Positions 1-7,010 of a stretch of 34,606 nucleotides of DNA are shown piece after piece. The notes under the pieces were generated by a model. It made no database searches. It had not been told where the DNA came from and was given only the letters and a program-made list of their open reading frames with translations. How positions within the stretch are numbered: the first letter of the stretch is position 1; every line of letters starts with the position of its first letter. The position numbers and the translations under genes are program-made. The stretch comes from Treponema sp. (lineage in GTDB: Bacteria; Spirochaetota; Spirochaetia; Treponematales; Breznakiellaceae): the NCBI GenBank assembly GCA_031257195.1, contig JAIRPD010000085.1, positions 1 through 34,606 of the forward strand, given 5' to 3'.

Positions 1-30
1 CAAACCGCGGAATTTACCCATCATCTTCAT
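1..30 (-). CDS. 5' end of an unidentified minus-strand gene (partial)
   Basis: An ATG lies at 30-28 on the minus strand and opens a frame reading MKMMGKFRGL before it leaves the window. A good ribosome-binding site, AAAGGGAG, sits 7 bases upstream on the minus strand (about 38-45), which is the main support. Only ten codons are visible, so no function can be given. The upstream side (31-142) shows no convincing promoter. Confidence 0.5.
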   Translation of the reverse strand, partial: MKMMGKFRGL

Positions 31-142
31 TGTTTAACTCCCTTTGTTACCAGTCCGTAACTGTACCCCAGTAAAAACGAGACCCACCGGCGGCGGTACT
101 GGGGCGTACCGCCCGCCGGCCCTGCCAGGCGGCGGCCCCCAG

Positions 143-303
143 CCTTATTACACGGCGACCTCCGTCCTTATTACACGGCGGCCCCCAGCCTTATTACACG
201 GCGACCTCCGTCCTTATTACACGGCGACCTCCGTCCTTGTTACACGGCGATCCCCGTCCTTATTACACGGCGATCCCCGTCCTTGTTACACGGCGATCGC
301 CGT
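143..303. repeat. 23-bp tandem repeat array, seven copies
   Basis: Seven head-to-tail 23-bp units start at 143, 166, 189, 212, 235, 258 and 281, with a decayed eighth after 303. Each carries the core TTA(T/C)TACACGGCGA or the variant TTGTTACACGGCGA. Units 1, 3 and 4 are identical; units 5-7 share a G for A change and a changed 3' end, so the array has two sequence blocks. The unit length is not a multiple of three, so the array has no coding periodicity. It looks like a minisatellite; no spacers separate the units. The rest of 31-366 shows no gene. Confidence 0.9.
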
Positions 304-366
304 CCTTGCCGGCATTGACGGCGCTCCCCGGGGAAGGAGCGAGGCCCGCGCCGCCGGCCCCATGCT

Positions 367-549
367 CTAGGGCTCCCGCTTGTCCGGGGCGGCCCGGTCC
401 TCCGCGGGGGGGTCCCCGCCCTCCCCCCGGGGGGATACGGTGATAACGGTTGCCGCGCCCCGCGATTCAACGCTCTCCACGGTATAGCCCGCCTCGGCAA
501 GGGCCGTTCTGTACTGCCCGTAAAGCGGGTCCGGGCCGCGCGTTTCCAT
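367..549 (-). CDS. small hypothetical protein, divergent from XRE regulator
   Basis: A 60-residue protein of unknown function starting METRGPDPLYGQYRTAL. I chose the ATG at 549 because AAAGGGG lies a few bases upstream of it, and because the longer version (TTG at 606) would use the -35 box of the gene's own promoter as its start codon. The sequence has a short helix-like stretch (TALAEAGYTVESV) followed by a strand-rich part (RGAATVITVSP) and a charged, proline-rich tail. No membrane segment or signal peptide is visible. It is transcribed away from the XRE regulator at 693, so the pair may be functionally linked, but no family is recognised. Confidence 0.55.
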   Translation of the reverse strand: METRGPDPLYGQYRTALAEAGYTVESVESRGAATVITVSPRGEGGDPPAEDRAAPDKREP

Positions 550-564
550 ATATCCCCTTTGATG

Positions 565-606
565 TTCTAGTTTAGAAAGTATATGTTCTGTATTGATAAT
601 TTTCAA
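565..606 (-). promoter_or_regulatory. Promoter of the small minus-strand gene, with inverted repeat at the start site
   Basis: On the minus strand TTGAAA (606-601), a 17-base spacer and TATACT (583-578) form a near-consensus sigma-70 promoter. Just downstream, at 565-577, TTCTA-GTT-TAGAA is a perfect inverted repeat covering the expected transcription start. It could be an operator for the neighbouring XRE protein. The leader would be roughly 20-25 bases and carries the AAAGGGG ribosome site for the ATG at 549. Confidence 0.75.
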
Positions 607-650
607 GCCCTTCCCCCCGTCTCCGGTGTCGGAATGATAAAAAAAAGTGC

Positions 651-692
651 GAATATGATGATATTCTTCCGGTTTTATAAGATACTTAGGAG
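651..692 (+). promoter_or_regulatory. Palindromic operator candidate and -10 box of the XRE gene
   Basis: GAATAT-GATG-ATATTC at 651-666 is a perfect 6-bp inverted repeat with a 4-base centre, 27 bases before the regulator's ATG. GATACT at 681-686 is exactly six bases before the ATG at 693, which places the start of transcription at the start codon. No good -35 hexamer is found at 16-18 bases. The AGGAG directly touching the ATG is too close to act as a normal ribosome-binding site. XRE proteins often repress their own gene through such palindromes; that role is inferred here. Confidence 0.55.
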
Positions 693-1127
693 ATGAAACA
701 GAACTACGGGGAACGGCTGGCGGCGGCCCTTAAGCTTAGGGGCCTGAAGCAGTCGGAACTGGCCAGGGAACTGGGCGTTACCCGGACCGCCGTTTCAAAG
801 ATTATCAACGGAATCCAGTATTTTGATTTTGATTTGGCCGTTAAGGCCTGCGCGGTTCTGCGGATCTCCCTGGACTGGCTGGCCTATGGCGGCCCCCCGC
901 CGGACCGGAACGCCCCCCTCCCCCCGGGGGAGGGGGAAACCGGGCGGCCCTTTTACCGTAACCCCGAACGTCAGCGGATTGAATACCTGCTGTCTATTTT
1001 GAAAGAGGCGGAATACCCGCTGGTTATTGTGGCCATGGAAGAAATTATCGAAATCAGGCTTAAGGACGCGCGGGATGGGCAGGGGGCGCTGAATAAGCCG
1101 AAGGTTACCGCGGATACCGCCGGTTGA
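693..1127 (+). CDS. XRE-family helix-turn-helix transcriptional regulator
   Basis: A 144-residue protein. Residues 5-65 are a Cro/CI-type HTH: YGERLAAALKLRGLKQSEL, then the recognition helix ARELGVTRTAVSKIINGI, then helices ending LRISLDWLAYG. A Pro/Gly-rich linker (about 68-85) leads to a C-terminal helical part (EYLLSILKEAEYPLVIVAMEE) that could dimerise or bind a ligand. It is divergent from a small gene at 367-549, and two inverted repeats lie between them, so autoregulation and control of the neighbour are likely. It converges on hemW with only 17 bases between the ends. The fold is clear; the target is unknown. Confidence 0.9.
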   Translation: MKQNYGERLAAALKLRGLKQSELARELGVTRTAVSKIINGIQYFDFDLAVKACAVLRISLDWLAYGGPPPDRNAPLPPGEGETGRPFYRNPERQRIEYLLSILKEAEYPLVIVAMEEIIEIRLKDARDGQGALNKPKVTADTAG

Positions 1128-1144
1128 CGGGGGGGGCTTCGGGT

Positions 1145-2455
1145 CTATACGATCCGGCGATCCGCGGCGCCGTCCAGTTCGGCAAAGGCGTCCAGTAAAA
1201 AGGGGTTGAGGAAGAGCAGCCCCTCCGGGTCCAGGGCCGTAATCCCGCCCGCCGTCCCTTCCCCGGCCCGGCCCGGCCCGGGGGGTTCCCCCCGGGGAAG
1301 GCCCCACTTCGCCAGGGTCCGGGGGATCGTCTCCTCCAGGGTTTTGCCAAACCGTTCCTTGAACAGCGCCGGGTCCGGGCCCTCAATGTAGCGGAAGCCC
1401 ATCAACAGGGTTTCCTTTAGCGCCGTGGGCCGGTCCAGTTCCTCGGTAACGGCGCACCCGGCGGGGTCCGCCAAAAAGGCCGCCGCGTCGGGAAGGTAGC
1501 TTACCCGGCGGCCTGTCCCGGTCTTTTCCAGGATGGTCCCCGACGCGGCGGGTCCCAGGCCCAGCCAGTTTTGTACCCGCCAGTACCGGATGTTATGCTT
1601 CCGGCGGTTTTCCGTCCCGCCGTCCGCTTCCCGCCGGGCGAAGTTCGATACCTCGTACTGCTCATACCCCGCCTGTACCAGGGCGTCCCTGCCGGCGATC
1701 CAAAGCCGGTCCGCCTCGTCCTGGTCTGGAAGAAGGCCCCGCCGGCGCGAAGCCCGCGCGGCCAGGGGGGTTCCTTCCTCCACGGTCAGGGCGTACAGGG
1801 AAATGTGGCCGGGGCCGTAGGAAAGGGCTGTCGCGATGTCCCTAAGCAGAATGTCCAGACTTTGTCCCGGAAGGCCGCTCATCAAATCCAGGGAAAGGCC
1901 GGGGCCAAAGATCTCCGCCGCGGCCGCTATCCGCCCCGTCGGCGGGTCCGTCCCGCCCCGGCGGCCCGCCAGCCGCCGGACGGTTCCGTTAAAGCTCTGC
2001 GCCCCCAGGGAAAGGCGGTTTACCCCCTGGTCCGCGCAGGCCCGCAAAAAGGCCTCGTCCGCCGATTCGGGGTTGGCCTCCAGGGTGATTTCCCGCCGGG
2101 CCCCGGGGGGGTCCGACCCGGGGTTCCCGCCGGACAGGTTCCCGGGGGTTCCCAAAAGCGCGGCGATCCCCCCCAGCAGCCGGGCCGCGCCCGCCGCCCC
2201 CAGCAGGGCGGGATCGCCGCCGCCAATGTACACCGTGGGAAAGGTGAGGCCCCCCTCCCCCGGGGTCCCGGCGGTTTCCGCGGCGAGGAGCGCCAGGCGC
2301 CGTTCCGTTTCCCCCAGCAGCGCTCCGGTGTAGGCGTCCAGCAGGCGGTCCCGCCCGGCCGCGTCAAGGCCGCCGGCGGCGCGGGAATAAAAGCCGCAGT
2401 AATCGCACCGGGCCCGGCAGAAGGGTATATGAAAGTACAGGGAAAATTCCGCCAT
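1145..2455 (-). CDS. hemW: Radical SAM haem chaperone HemW-like protein
   Basis: A 436-residue member of the HemN/HemW radical SAM family. The N-terminus has IPFCRARCDYCGF, the CxxxCxxC that binds the 4Fe-4S cluster, followed by YIGGGDPALL (the GGGxP-type SAM-binding region), TLEANPES and LSLGAQSFN. HNIRYWRVQNWLGLGPAASG contains the HNxxYW motif of HemW, which argues for the haem-chaperone branch rather than true coproporphyrinogen dehydrogenase. It is the last gene of the minus-strand unit after two signal-peptidase-like genes, 45 bases downstream of the second. No clear ribosome site precedes the ATG at 2455. Gly/Pro-rich insertions lengthen it slightly beyond the usual ~380 residues. Confidence 0.9.
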   Translation of the reverse strand: MAEFSLYFHIPFCRARCDYCGFYSRAAGGLDAAGRDRLLDAYTGALLGETERRLALLAAETAGTPGEGGLTFPTVYIGGGDPALLGAAGAARLLGGIAALLGTPGNLSGGNPGSDPPGARREITLEANPESADEAFLRACADQGVNRLSLGAQSFNGTVRRLAGRRGGTDPPTGRIAAAAEIFGPGLSLDLMSGLPGQSLDILLRDIATALSYGPGHISLYALTVEEGTPLAARASRRRGLLPDQDEADRLWIAGRDALVQAGYEQYEVSNFARREADGGTENRRKHNIRYWRVQNWLGLGPAASGTILEKTGTGRRVSYLPDAAAFLADPAGCAVTEELDRPTALKETLLMGFRYIEGPDPALFKERFGKTLEETIPRTLAKWGLPRGEPPGPGRAGEGTAGGITALDPEGLLFLNPFLLDAFAELDGAADRRIV

Positions 2456-2500
2456 CGTCTTTTTGGTCCGCCGGCGCCGCGTCTTTTCCCCGCGGGGGGC

Positions 2501-3223
2501 CTAGAACGGTCCCAGGCGGGTCAGGGGCCAGTACCGCGCCAGGGCCCGGCCCGTGATGGAATCCGCCGGTATGGGACCCCAGGTCCGGGAATCGTTGGTA
2601 TTGCCCCGGTCATCGGAAAGGACAAAGCACTCGTTTTCCTTCAGGGTAACGCTGTCCATGGAACCGGAAAAGGGGATAGTCCTGTCCCACAGGGGGGAAA
2701 CCTGGGGAAGTTCGGGGGTGTAGTCCTTTTCGGTAAGCTCGAATTCAACGTACTCGTAGGTTTCCCCCGCGGGTTTTATCCTGACCACATAGTTGTTTAC
2801 GCTCAGCGTATCCCCCGGAAGGCCGATCACCCGTTTAACAAAAACCGTGTCTTCCCGGGGAAAAAAGCTTATCCGCTGGAGGGTAAAAAACCGGACCCCG
2901 GCGTCAAGGAGGATGTGAAGCGGGTTTCGCCGGGAGCCCGCGGACCTGTCCACCAGCACCACCTGGCCCCGGCGAAAGGGCAGGTTCCCCTCGAACCTGT
3001 CCCGGATAATATGGTGCAGGGTAAAGGACAGAAACACAAACCGATCCCCCTCCAAAAGACCGGGGCGCATGGCGTCGCTTTCCAGTGTCCGGTTGGAAAA
3101 AAAGAGCCCGGCGATCACCGTGTGGATGACAAAGAAAATCAACACCCAGACCAGAATAACCCGCACCCGGCGCAGATAGTTTTTCTGGGCCACATAGGAA
3201 TACCGCCGCCACCGATTCGCCAT
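2501..3223 (-). CDS. Signal peptidase I paralogue lacking the catalytic serine
   Basis: A 240-residue S26-family protein with one N-terminal membrane segment (about 20-42). Family boxes can be aligned throughout: LESDAMRPGLLEGD corresponds to the nucleophile box (usual form SxSMxPTL), VFVKRVIGLPGD to the Lys box, and VLSDDRGNTNDSRTWG to the GDNxxxSxDSR box. The residue directly before the Met, which is the nucleophile Ser in active enzymes, is Ala51 (codon at 3071-3073). Lys130 is kept, while the usual GDN is SDD. It follows the canonical lepB by six bases, so the two are co-transcribed and probably partner in the membrane. It may be an inactive or altered paralogue, as known for SpsA beside SpsB in Staphylococcus aureus. 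Confidence 0.85.
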   Translation of the reverse strand: MANRWRRYSYVAQKNYLRRVRVILVWVLIFFVIHTVIAGLFFSNRTLESDAMRPGLLEGDRFVFLSFTLHHIIRDRFEGNLPFRRGQVVLVDRSAGSRRNPLHILLDAGVRFFTLQRISFFPREDTVFVKRVIGLPGDTLSVNNYVVRIKPAGETYEYVEFELTEKDYTPELPQVSPLWDRTIPFSGSMDSVTLKENECFVLSDDRGNTNDSRTWGPIPADSITGRALARYWPLTRLGPF

Positions 3224-3229
3224 GCCGCC

Positions 3230-4210
3230 TTACCGTATCCTTCCCAGCCGGGAGAGGGGCCAGTACTTAAAGGACCCCCGCCCCAGGATTTTGGAAACCT
3301 TCACCGCGCCAAAGAAACGGCCGTCGTGGGAATTGTCCCGGTTATCCCCCAGGGGAAGAATCCGGCCCTCCGGCACATACCACCCCCGGAGCCTTACCGC
3401 CAGGTTCCTGTACCGCGTATCCTGGGGGTAAGCGCTCCTCAGCACGGAAAACCGGGCCTCCTCTTTGGCGAAGTTGTCATGGTAGGAAAGGCCGTACCCG
3501 GCGGCCCGGTCCGTTAGTCCCGCGGGGGGGGCCAGCCCCAGGTCCATGTAGGCCTCGGCTTTTCCCATGGCCTCTATGGCGGGGTACTGGTCCTCCCCCA
3601 CCAGCCGGGAAAGGCGGTGGACAAAGCCCCGGCCGGCCAGGTAGTCCCCCTCCCGCGTCCAGCGGTCCTCCCCCGGGAAGCGGAAGTAAAGTTCCCCCCG
3701 GCGGGTCTCAATTCTGTCCCCCCCAATCCCCGCGGCCCGCTTGATCAGAAAATGAACCCGGGGCTGCCCCGATTCGTTCCGGTCTATGTCCACCAGGGAA
3801 AGGGTAAGCATGTAGATAATCCGCTGGGCTATGTCAAAAAGGGGGCCCCGGGAAAAGTATTCGGGGCTCTCAAAGATGATCACGTCCTCCCGGGCAACCT
3901 TTACGGGGCTGGGGAGCTTGCCCAGGCCGGGAAGGATCTCGGGGCCATAGATTAGCTTGTTCACAAAGATATGATCGTTTTCCAGCAGGGTGTCGTTCAT
4001 CGAGCCCGAGGGAATTTGATAGGCCTGAAAGAGGTACTGGTTAATCAGCAGCACCACCCCGGCGGCCCAGATAAAGGCTTCTATCCAGTCTACCAGGGGA
4101 TTTTTCGCCCGCTGTTTTTCTTTTTTGATCCGCTGAAGCGCCCGCCGCCGGGTTAGAAAACCTTCCGTCGCGATCCGCAGTTTGTCTAAAAAAGCCGGTT
4201 TTCCCGCCAT
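3230..4210 (-). CDS. lepB: Signal peptidase I (canonical)
   Basis: Membrane-bound S26 serine/lysine protease that removes signal peptides from exported proteins. Starting from the ATG at 4210 it has 326 residues. A basic cytoplasmic leader is followed by a membrane segment (about 40-60), then QIPSGSMNDTL with nucleophile Ser70, FLIKRAAGIGGD with the general-base Lys, and LPLGDNRDNSHDGRFFG. A longer-than-usual insert lies between the Lys box and the last box. A TTG at 4246 would add 12 residues, but it overlaps the -35 box of the divergent gene and has only a weak ribosome site, so ATG 4210 is preferred without certainty. It leads an operon with the serine-less paralogue and hemW. Confidence 0.9.
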   Translation of the reverse strand: MAGKPAFLDKLRIATEGFLTRRRALQRIKKEKQRAKNPLVDWIEAFIWAAGVVLLINQYLFQAYQIPSGSMNDTLLENDHIFVNKLIYGPEILPGLGKLPSPVKVAREDVIIFESPEYFSRGPLFDIAQRIIYMLTLSLVDIDRNESGQPRVHFLIKRAAGIGGDRIETRRGELYFRFPGEDRWTREGDYLAGRGFVHRLSRLVGEDQYPAIEAMGKAEAYMDLGLAPPAGLTDRAAGYGLSYHDNFAKEEARFSVLRSAYPQDTRYRNLAVRLRGWYVPEGRILPLGDNRDNSHDGRFFGAVKVSKILGRGSFKYWPLSRLGRIR

Positions 4211-4238
4211 TTCCCAAAGCTTAGCATAAAACGTCCGG

Positions 4239-4268
4239 TTGAACAATACCCGCCGGAGGGCCTATACT
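4239..4268 (+). promoter_or_regulatory. Promoter of the PEGA/FGE-like gene, leaderless geometry
   Basis: TTGAAC (4239-4244), an 18-base spacer and TATACT (4263-4268) form a good sigma-70 promoter. The ATG of the gene starts at 4275, exactly six bases after the -10 box, so the predicted transcription start is the A of the ATG. No ribosome-binding sequence fits between them. Confidence 0.75.
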
Positions 4269-4274
4269 GACAGC

Positions 4275-5765
4275 ATGTTTCATCGGCGGCCCGAAATCCG
4301 GGGGGAAGACCAGGTAACGTTTAAGCCTATTCTGGGGGTCGAGCCCGGCCTGTACCTGGCTTTTCTCTACGGGGCGATCCTCCTGGGGGTCCTCTTTTTC
4401 GCGTTGATCTTTCCGGGGATCGCCAGGCCCGGAAGCCTGGGGATCTTCCGGTCCGAGCCCTCTGGGGCGGCGGTACGGGTGGACGGCGTTACCATGGGAA
4501 CCACCCCCTGCGAGGTCTTTATCCCCCGGGGAAAGCGGGTGATAGAATTTGTCCTCCCCGGTTTTAACCCCGACCGGAAAGAAATTGAGGTGAAGGGAAG
4601 CCTCTTCGCCTCGGCCTTTTTTCCCCGGCGGGTTTCCCTGCGGGGCGTCCTGGTTTCCCCGGATCCCCCGGCGGCGTTCGCGGCGGCGGCGGCGGAATAT
4701 ATCCACTGGTCCTTCGCCGGGGAACCCTCCGAGGTTTACCAGATACCCCAGGTCCTTTCCGAGGGGGCCTACCGCGCGGGTCCCGCCGCCAGGGATCCCG
4801 CGGTCCGGGGGGCGTTAAAAAACATTTGGGGGAATTCCCTCCGTTACGCCGTTACCCGGGCCTCCACCCGGGACCTGATCCGGGCGAAGTTCCTCCTGGA
4901 CAACGGCGGCCAAAGCCCCTCGCCCCTAAGCCTGATCCGCTCAATCCAGGAAGCCGCCGCCCTGGTGGGGGCCAGTCCCGGCGCCGCCCCCTGGCTGGGG
5001 GAATTCCTTTCCGGGGACGCGGCCGCCGCCTGGGCGGCCTCCCCCTGGACCGCCGCTTCCCGCGGGGAGGGGCGGACCGGTCCCCTGGACGCGGGTTTTC
5101 AAGTGCCCGGCGCGCCCACGGTGGAGGGCCTTGGTTTTGTTTCCCTGGGCCCGGGCTACCTGGAGCGTTACGGTCAAAGGGAAACCATGCCCCCCCTCTA
5201 CATCGCCCGGGAACCGGTGTCCCTGACCGCGTGGAACGCGTTTACCGCGGAAAACCCCTTCTGGTCGGCGGATAACCGGGAGGCGTTGATCGCCGGGGGT
5301 CTCGCGGGGGAAGACTACCTTGTCCCGGTGGATACCCCCGCCTTTCCCTCCCCCCCCGCGCCGGGCGTCTCCTGGTACGCCGCGGCGGCCTACTGCGAGT
5401 GGCTTACGGGCAAACTTCCCCCGATTCTTTCCGGCTGGGAAGTCCGGCTGCCCTCCGAGGCGGAATGGGAATTCGCCGCCCCCCGGTGGCCCGGCCCCCT
5501 GGGCCAGCTGTGGGAATGGTGCGGCGGCGTTTACGCCCCCCTGGACTTCTTTCCCCTTTCCGGGGAAGCCCAGGCCGCCCTGGAGGCGGCCTTTGACGCG
5601 GCCTCCGTCCCGGCGCCGGAGCGGCCCGTCCGGGGCGGTTCCTGGATAAATCCCCCGGGCTCGGTAAACACCTCCGACCGGGGATCCCTGCCGCCGGATT
5701 GTTCCTCCCCCTTTGTGGGTTTTCGGCCCGTAATAGTCCCCCGGCCCGGAAACGGGGGAGAATAA
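4275..5765 (+). CDS. Membrane-anchored PEGA and FGE-sulfatase-like domain protein
   Basis: A 496-residue protein. One membrane helix (about 28-48, LYLAFLYGAILLGVLFFAL) is followed by a PEGA domain (about 55-120; SEPSGAAVRVDGVTMGTTPC and IPRGKRVIEF). After a helical Ala-rich middle, residues about 305-495 form an FGE/SUMF1-like C-type-lectin fold, with VSWYAAAAYCEWLTGK, RLPSEAEWEFAA, LWEWCGGVY, RPVRGGSW and a final GFRPV. The cysteine pair of true formylglycine-generating enzymes is absent near the end, and the usual segment between EFAA and LWEW is shortened, so it is probably a binding module rather than an enzyme. The ATG at 4275 was chosen from the promoter position. It is followed by smpB after two bases. 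Confidence 0.85.
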   Translation: MFHRRPEIRGEDQVTFKPILGVEPGLYLAFLYGAILLGVLFFALIFPGIARPGSLGIFRSEPSGAAVRVDGVTMGTTPCEVFIPRGKRVIEFVLPGFNPDRKEIEVKGSLFASAFFPRRVSLRGVLVSPDPPAAFAAAAAEYIHWSFAGEPSEVYQIPQVLSEGAYRAGPAARDPAVRGALKNIWGNSLRYAVTRASTRDLIRAKFLLDNGGQSPSPLSLIRSIQEAAALVGASPGAAPWLGEFLSGDAAAAWAASPWTAASRGEGRTGPLDAGFQVPGAPTVEGLGFVSLGPGYLERYGQRETMPPLYIAREPVSLTAWNAFTAENPFWSADNREALIAGGLAGEDYLVPVDTPAFPSPPAPGVSWYAAAAYCEWLTGKLPPILSGWEVRLPSEAEWEFAAPRWPGPLGQLWEWCGGVYAPLDFFPLSGEAQAALEAAFDAASVPAPERPVRGGSWINPPGSVNTSDRGSLPPDCSSPFVGFRPVIVPRPGNGGE

Positions 5766-5767
5766 CC

Positions 5768-6232
5768 GTGGCCGGCGGGGGGGTCAAGGTAATCGCGGTA
5801 AACCGCAAAGCCCGGTTCGACTATACCGTGGATGACACCTACGAATGCGGCATAGAACTTTTGGGAACCGAGGTAAAATCCTTCCGGGACGGGAGGATCT
5901 CCTTTCCCGACGCCTGGGCGGAGGTGGCCGGGGGGGAGGTCTGGCTTCGCTCCCTGCGAATCGCGGAAAATCCCTTTTCCTCGATTTTTAACCATGACCC
6001 GGACCGGAAAAAAAAACTCCTCCTCCACAGGGAGGAGATAAAGCGGGTCGCCCGGAAAACCGAGGAAAAGGGCTATACCCTTATTCCTCTGTCGTTTTAC
6101 TTTAAAAACGGCCGGGTCAAGGTGGAGCTGGGGCTCTGTAAGGGCAAAAAGCAGTACGATAAGCGGGCGGATATCCGGGACCGGGACATAAAGCGGGAAG
6201 TGGCCAGGGAATTCAAGGGTAAGCTCAGTTAA
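5768..6232 (+). CDS. smpB: SsrA-binding protein SmpB
   Basis: A 154-residue tmRNA partner for rescuing stalled ribosomes. Recognisable family blocks are VIAVNRKARFDYTVDDTYECG, the GIELLGTEVKSFRDGRISFPDAW core, and the C-terminal LGLCKGKKQYDKRADIRDRD followed by a basic tail ending FKGKLS. The start is GTG at 5768, two bases after the upstream stop, with GGGGGAG seven bases before it; upstream in-frame codons run inside the previous gene. The size is normal for the family. It is translationally linked to the PEGA/FGE-like gene, an unusual partner with no obvious functional connection. A 22-bp palindromic repeat array begins at its last codons. Confidence 0.95.
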   Translation: MAGGGVKVIAVNRKARFDYTVDDTYECGIELLGTEVKSFRDGRISFPDAWAEVAGGEVWLRSLRIAENPFSSIFNHDPDRKKKLLLHREEIKRVARKTEEKGYTLIPLSFYFKNGRVKVELGLCKGKKQYDKRADIRDRDIKREVAREFKGKLS

Positions 6233-6326
6233 AGCCTAGCTTTAACTGGGTTAAAGCCGCGCTTTAACTGGGTTAAAACCTAGCTTTATCTGGGTTAAAG
6301 CGGTGTTTTACCTGGGCGAAGGTCCT
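6217..6326. repeat. 22-bp palindromic tandem repeat array after smpB
   Basis: Three clear 22-bp units start at 6239, 6261 and 6283. A decayed unit lies on either side (6217 and 6305), and the first of these contains the smpB stop codon. The unit core CTTTAAC-TGG-GTTAAAG is a perfect 7-bp inverted repeat. The junctions between units (AAAGC-CTA-GCTTT) form a second set of inverted repeats, so alternative hairpins are possible. The array sits between the convergent ends of smpB and the FtsB-like gene and may end or stabilise transcripts from both sides. It lacks the T-run of a classical terminator. Confidence 0.85.
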
Positions 6327-6369
6327 GGTTTGTCCACCCCGCCGGCGGCTCGTCCGGCCGCCGACGCGT

Positions 6370-6873
6370 CTAGCCGGAAAAACCGGCGCCGTCCCGGGAA
6401 TACCGGGCCGCCCGGTTAAAGGGCCCGCCCGGGTCCCTCCGGTGGAGTACGTCCCAGGCGAGAAAAACGGCGAACAGCGCCAGGGCCGCGCACCAGGAGG
6501 CAAGTTTGGGCGTTACCCCGGAGCCCTCCAGGGGCCGGGCGGCGGTCCTGACCGTTCCCGGGTTCAGCTCCTCCCGCCGGACGCCGGGGACTCCCGCGAT
6601 TCGCGCGAACCGTTCCCCCTCCTCCCCATAACCCAGTTCCCGGGCTTTAACCCGGATGGTTTCGGAATCGTAGAGCAGGGCGTCCATGGTCCCCTCCAGT
6701 TCTTTGTTAACGACCCGGAGATCCTCGATGTTTTCCCGTATCTTTTCCCGCTCCCTCAGCAGCGCCCGGTAAGCGGCGATCCCCGTGGTTCCGTGGTAAA
6801 CCGAAACAAAACTATACACCGCCACGGCGATCCAGGGAACAAAGAGGTACTTTAAAAGTCTCATTACCTCCAT
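6370..6873 (-). CDS. FtsB/DivIC-like septum formation protein with a second membrane segment
   Basis: A 167-residue protein with the layout of FtsB/DivIC divisome proteins: an N-terminal membrane segment (about 5-25), a coiled coil (about 32-62, LLREREKIRENIEDLRVVN), and then the short block DSETIRVKARELGYGEEGE typical of the family. Unlike usual members (about 90-110 residues) it continues through an Arg/Pro-rich region to a second hydrophobic segment (about 126-146, CAALALFAVFLAWDVL). The start is ambiguous. ATG 6873 has no ribosome site; ATG 6864 has GGAGG only two bases upstream. It converges on smpB and is transcribed alone as far as can be seen. Confidence 0.75.
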   Translation of the reverse strand: MEVMRLLKYLFVPWIAVAVYSFVSVYHGTTGIAAYRALLREREKIRENIEDLRVVNKELEGTMDALLYDSETIRVKARELGYGEEGERFARIAGVPGVRREELNPGTVRTAARPLEGSGVTPKLASWCAALALFAVFLAWDVLHRRDPGGPFNRAARYSRDGAGFSG

Positions 6874-6960
6874 TTACGGATTTTTTCCGCCGGTCCTTTA
6901 ACCGGCGGCCCGGGAACCGGCCCTTCGTAAAAACCCGCCGCCTTCGCCCCACAAAGCCCG

Positions 6961-6990
6961 TTGACAAGCGCTAACCCATGGAATACCATG
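6961..6990 (+). promoter_or_regulatory. Sigma-70-like promoter overlapped by a palindrome, upstream of the acidic repeat gene
   Basis: A perfect TTGACA (6961-6966), a 17-base spacer and TACCAT (6984-6989) form a promoter candidate about 80 bases before the ATG at 7069. CATGG-AATA-CCATG (6977-6990) is an inverted repeat laid over the -10 box, where a repressor would block RNA polymerase. The weak -10 lowers confidence. Confidence 0.45.
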
Positions 6991-7010
6991 TAAAATTGAT
7001 GGAATTGTCT

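Noticed and set aside
143-303. Possible CRISPR array
   Set aside because: The 23-bp units follow each other without unique spacers, so it is a simple tandem repeat.
44-370. Open frame across the minisatellite
   Set aside because: The 23-bp unit shifts frame each copy, and the translated product is only repeat and Pro/Arg-rich sequence; no ribosome site.
550-606. Longer small protein starting at TTG 606
   Set aside because: The TTG belongs to the -35 hexamer TTGAAA of a near-consensus promoter, with TATACT 17 bases further on; the ATG at 549 has its own ribosome site.
1571-3517. 648-codon plus-strand open frame
   Set aside because: It lies antisense to hemW and both signal peptidase genes, has a Pro/Gly/Arg-rich composition and arises from GC-rich codon use.
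6874-6885. Leaderless start for the FtsB-like gene (AAAAAT six bases before ATG 6873)
   Set aside because: The hexamer is a poor -10 and no -35 is found, so it was not counted with the four clear cases.
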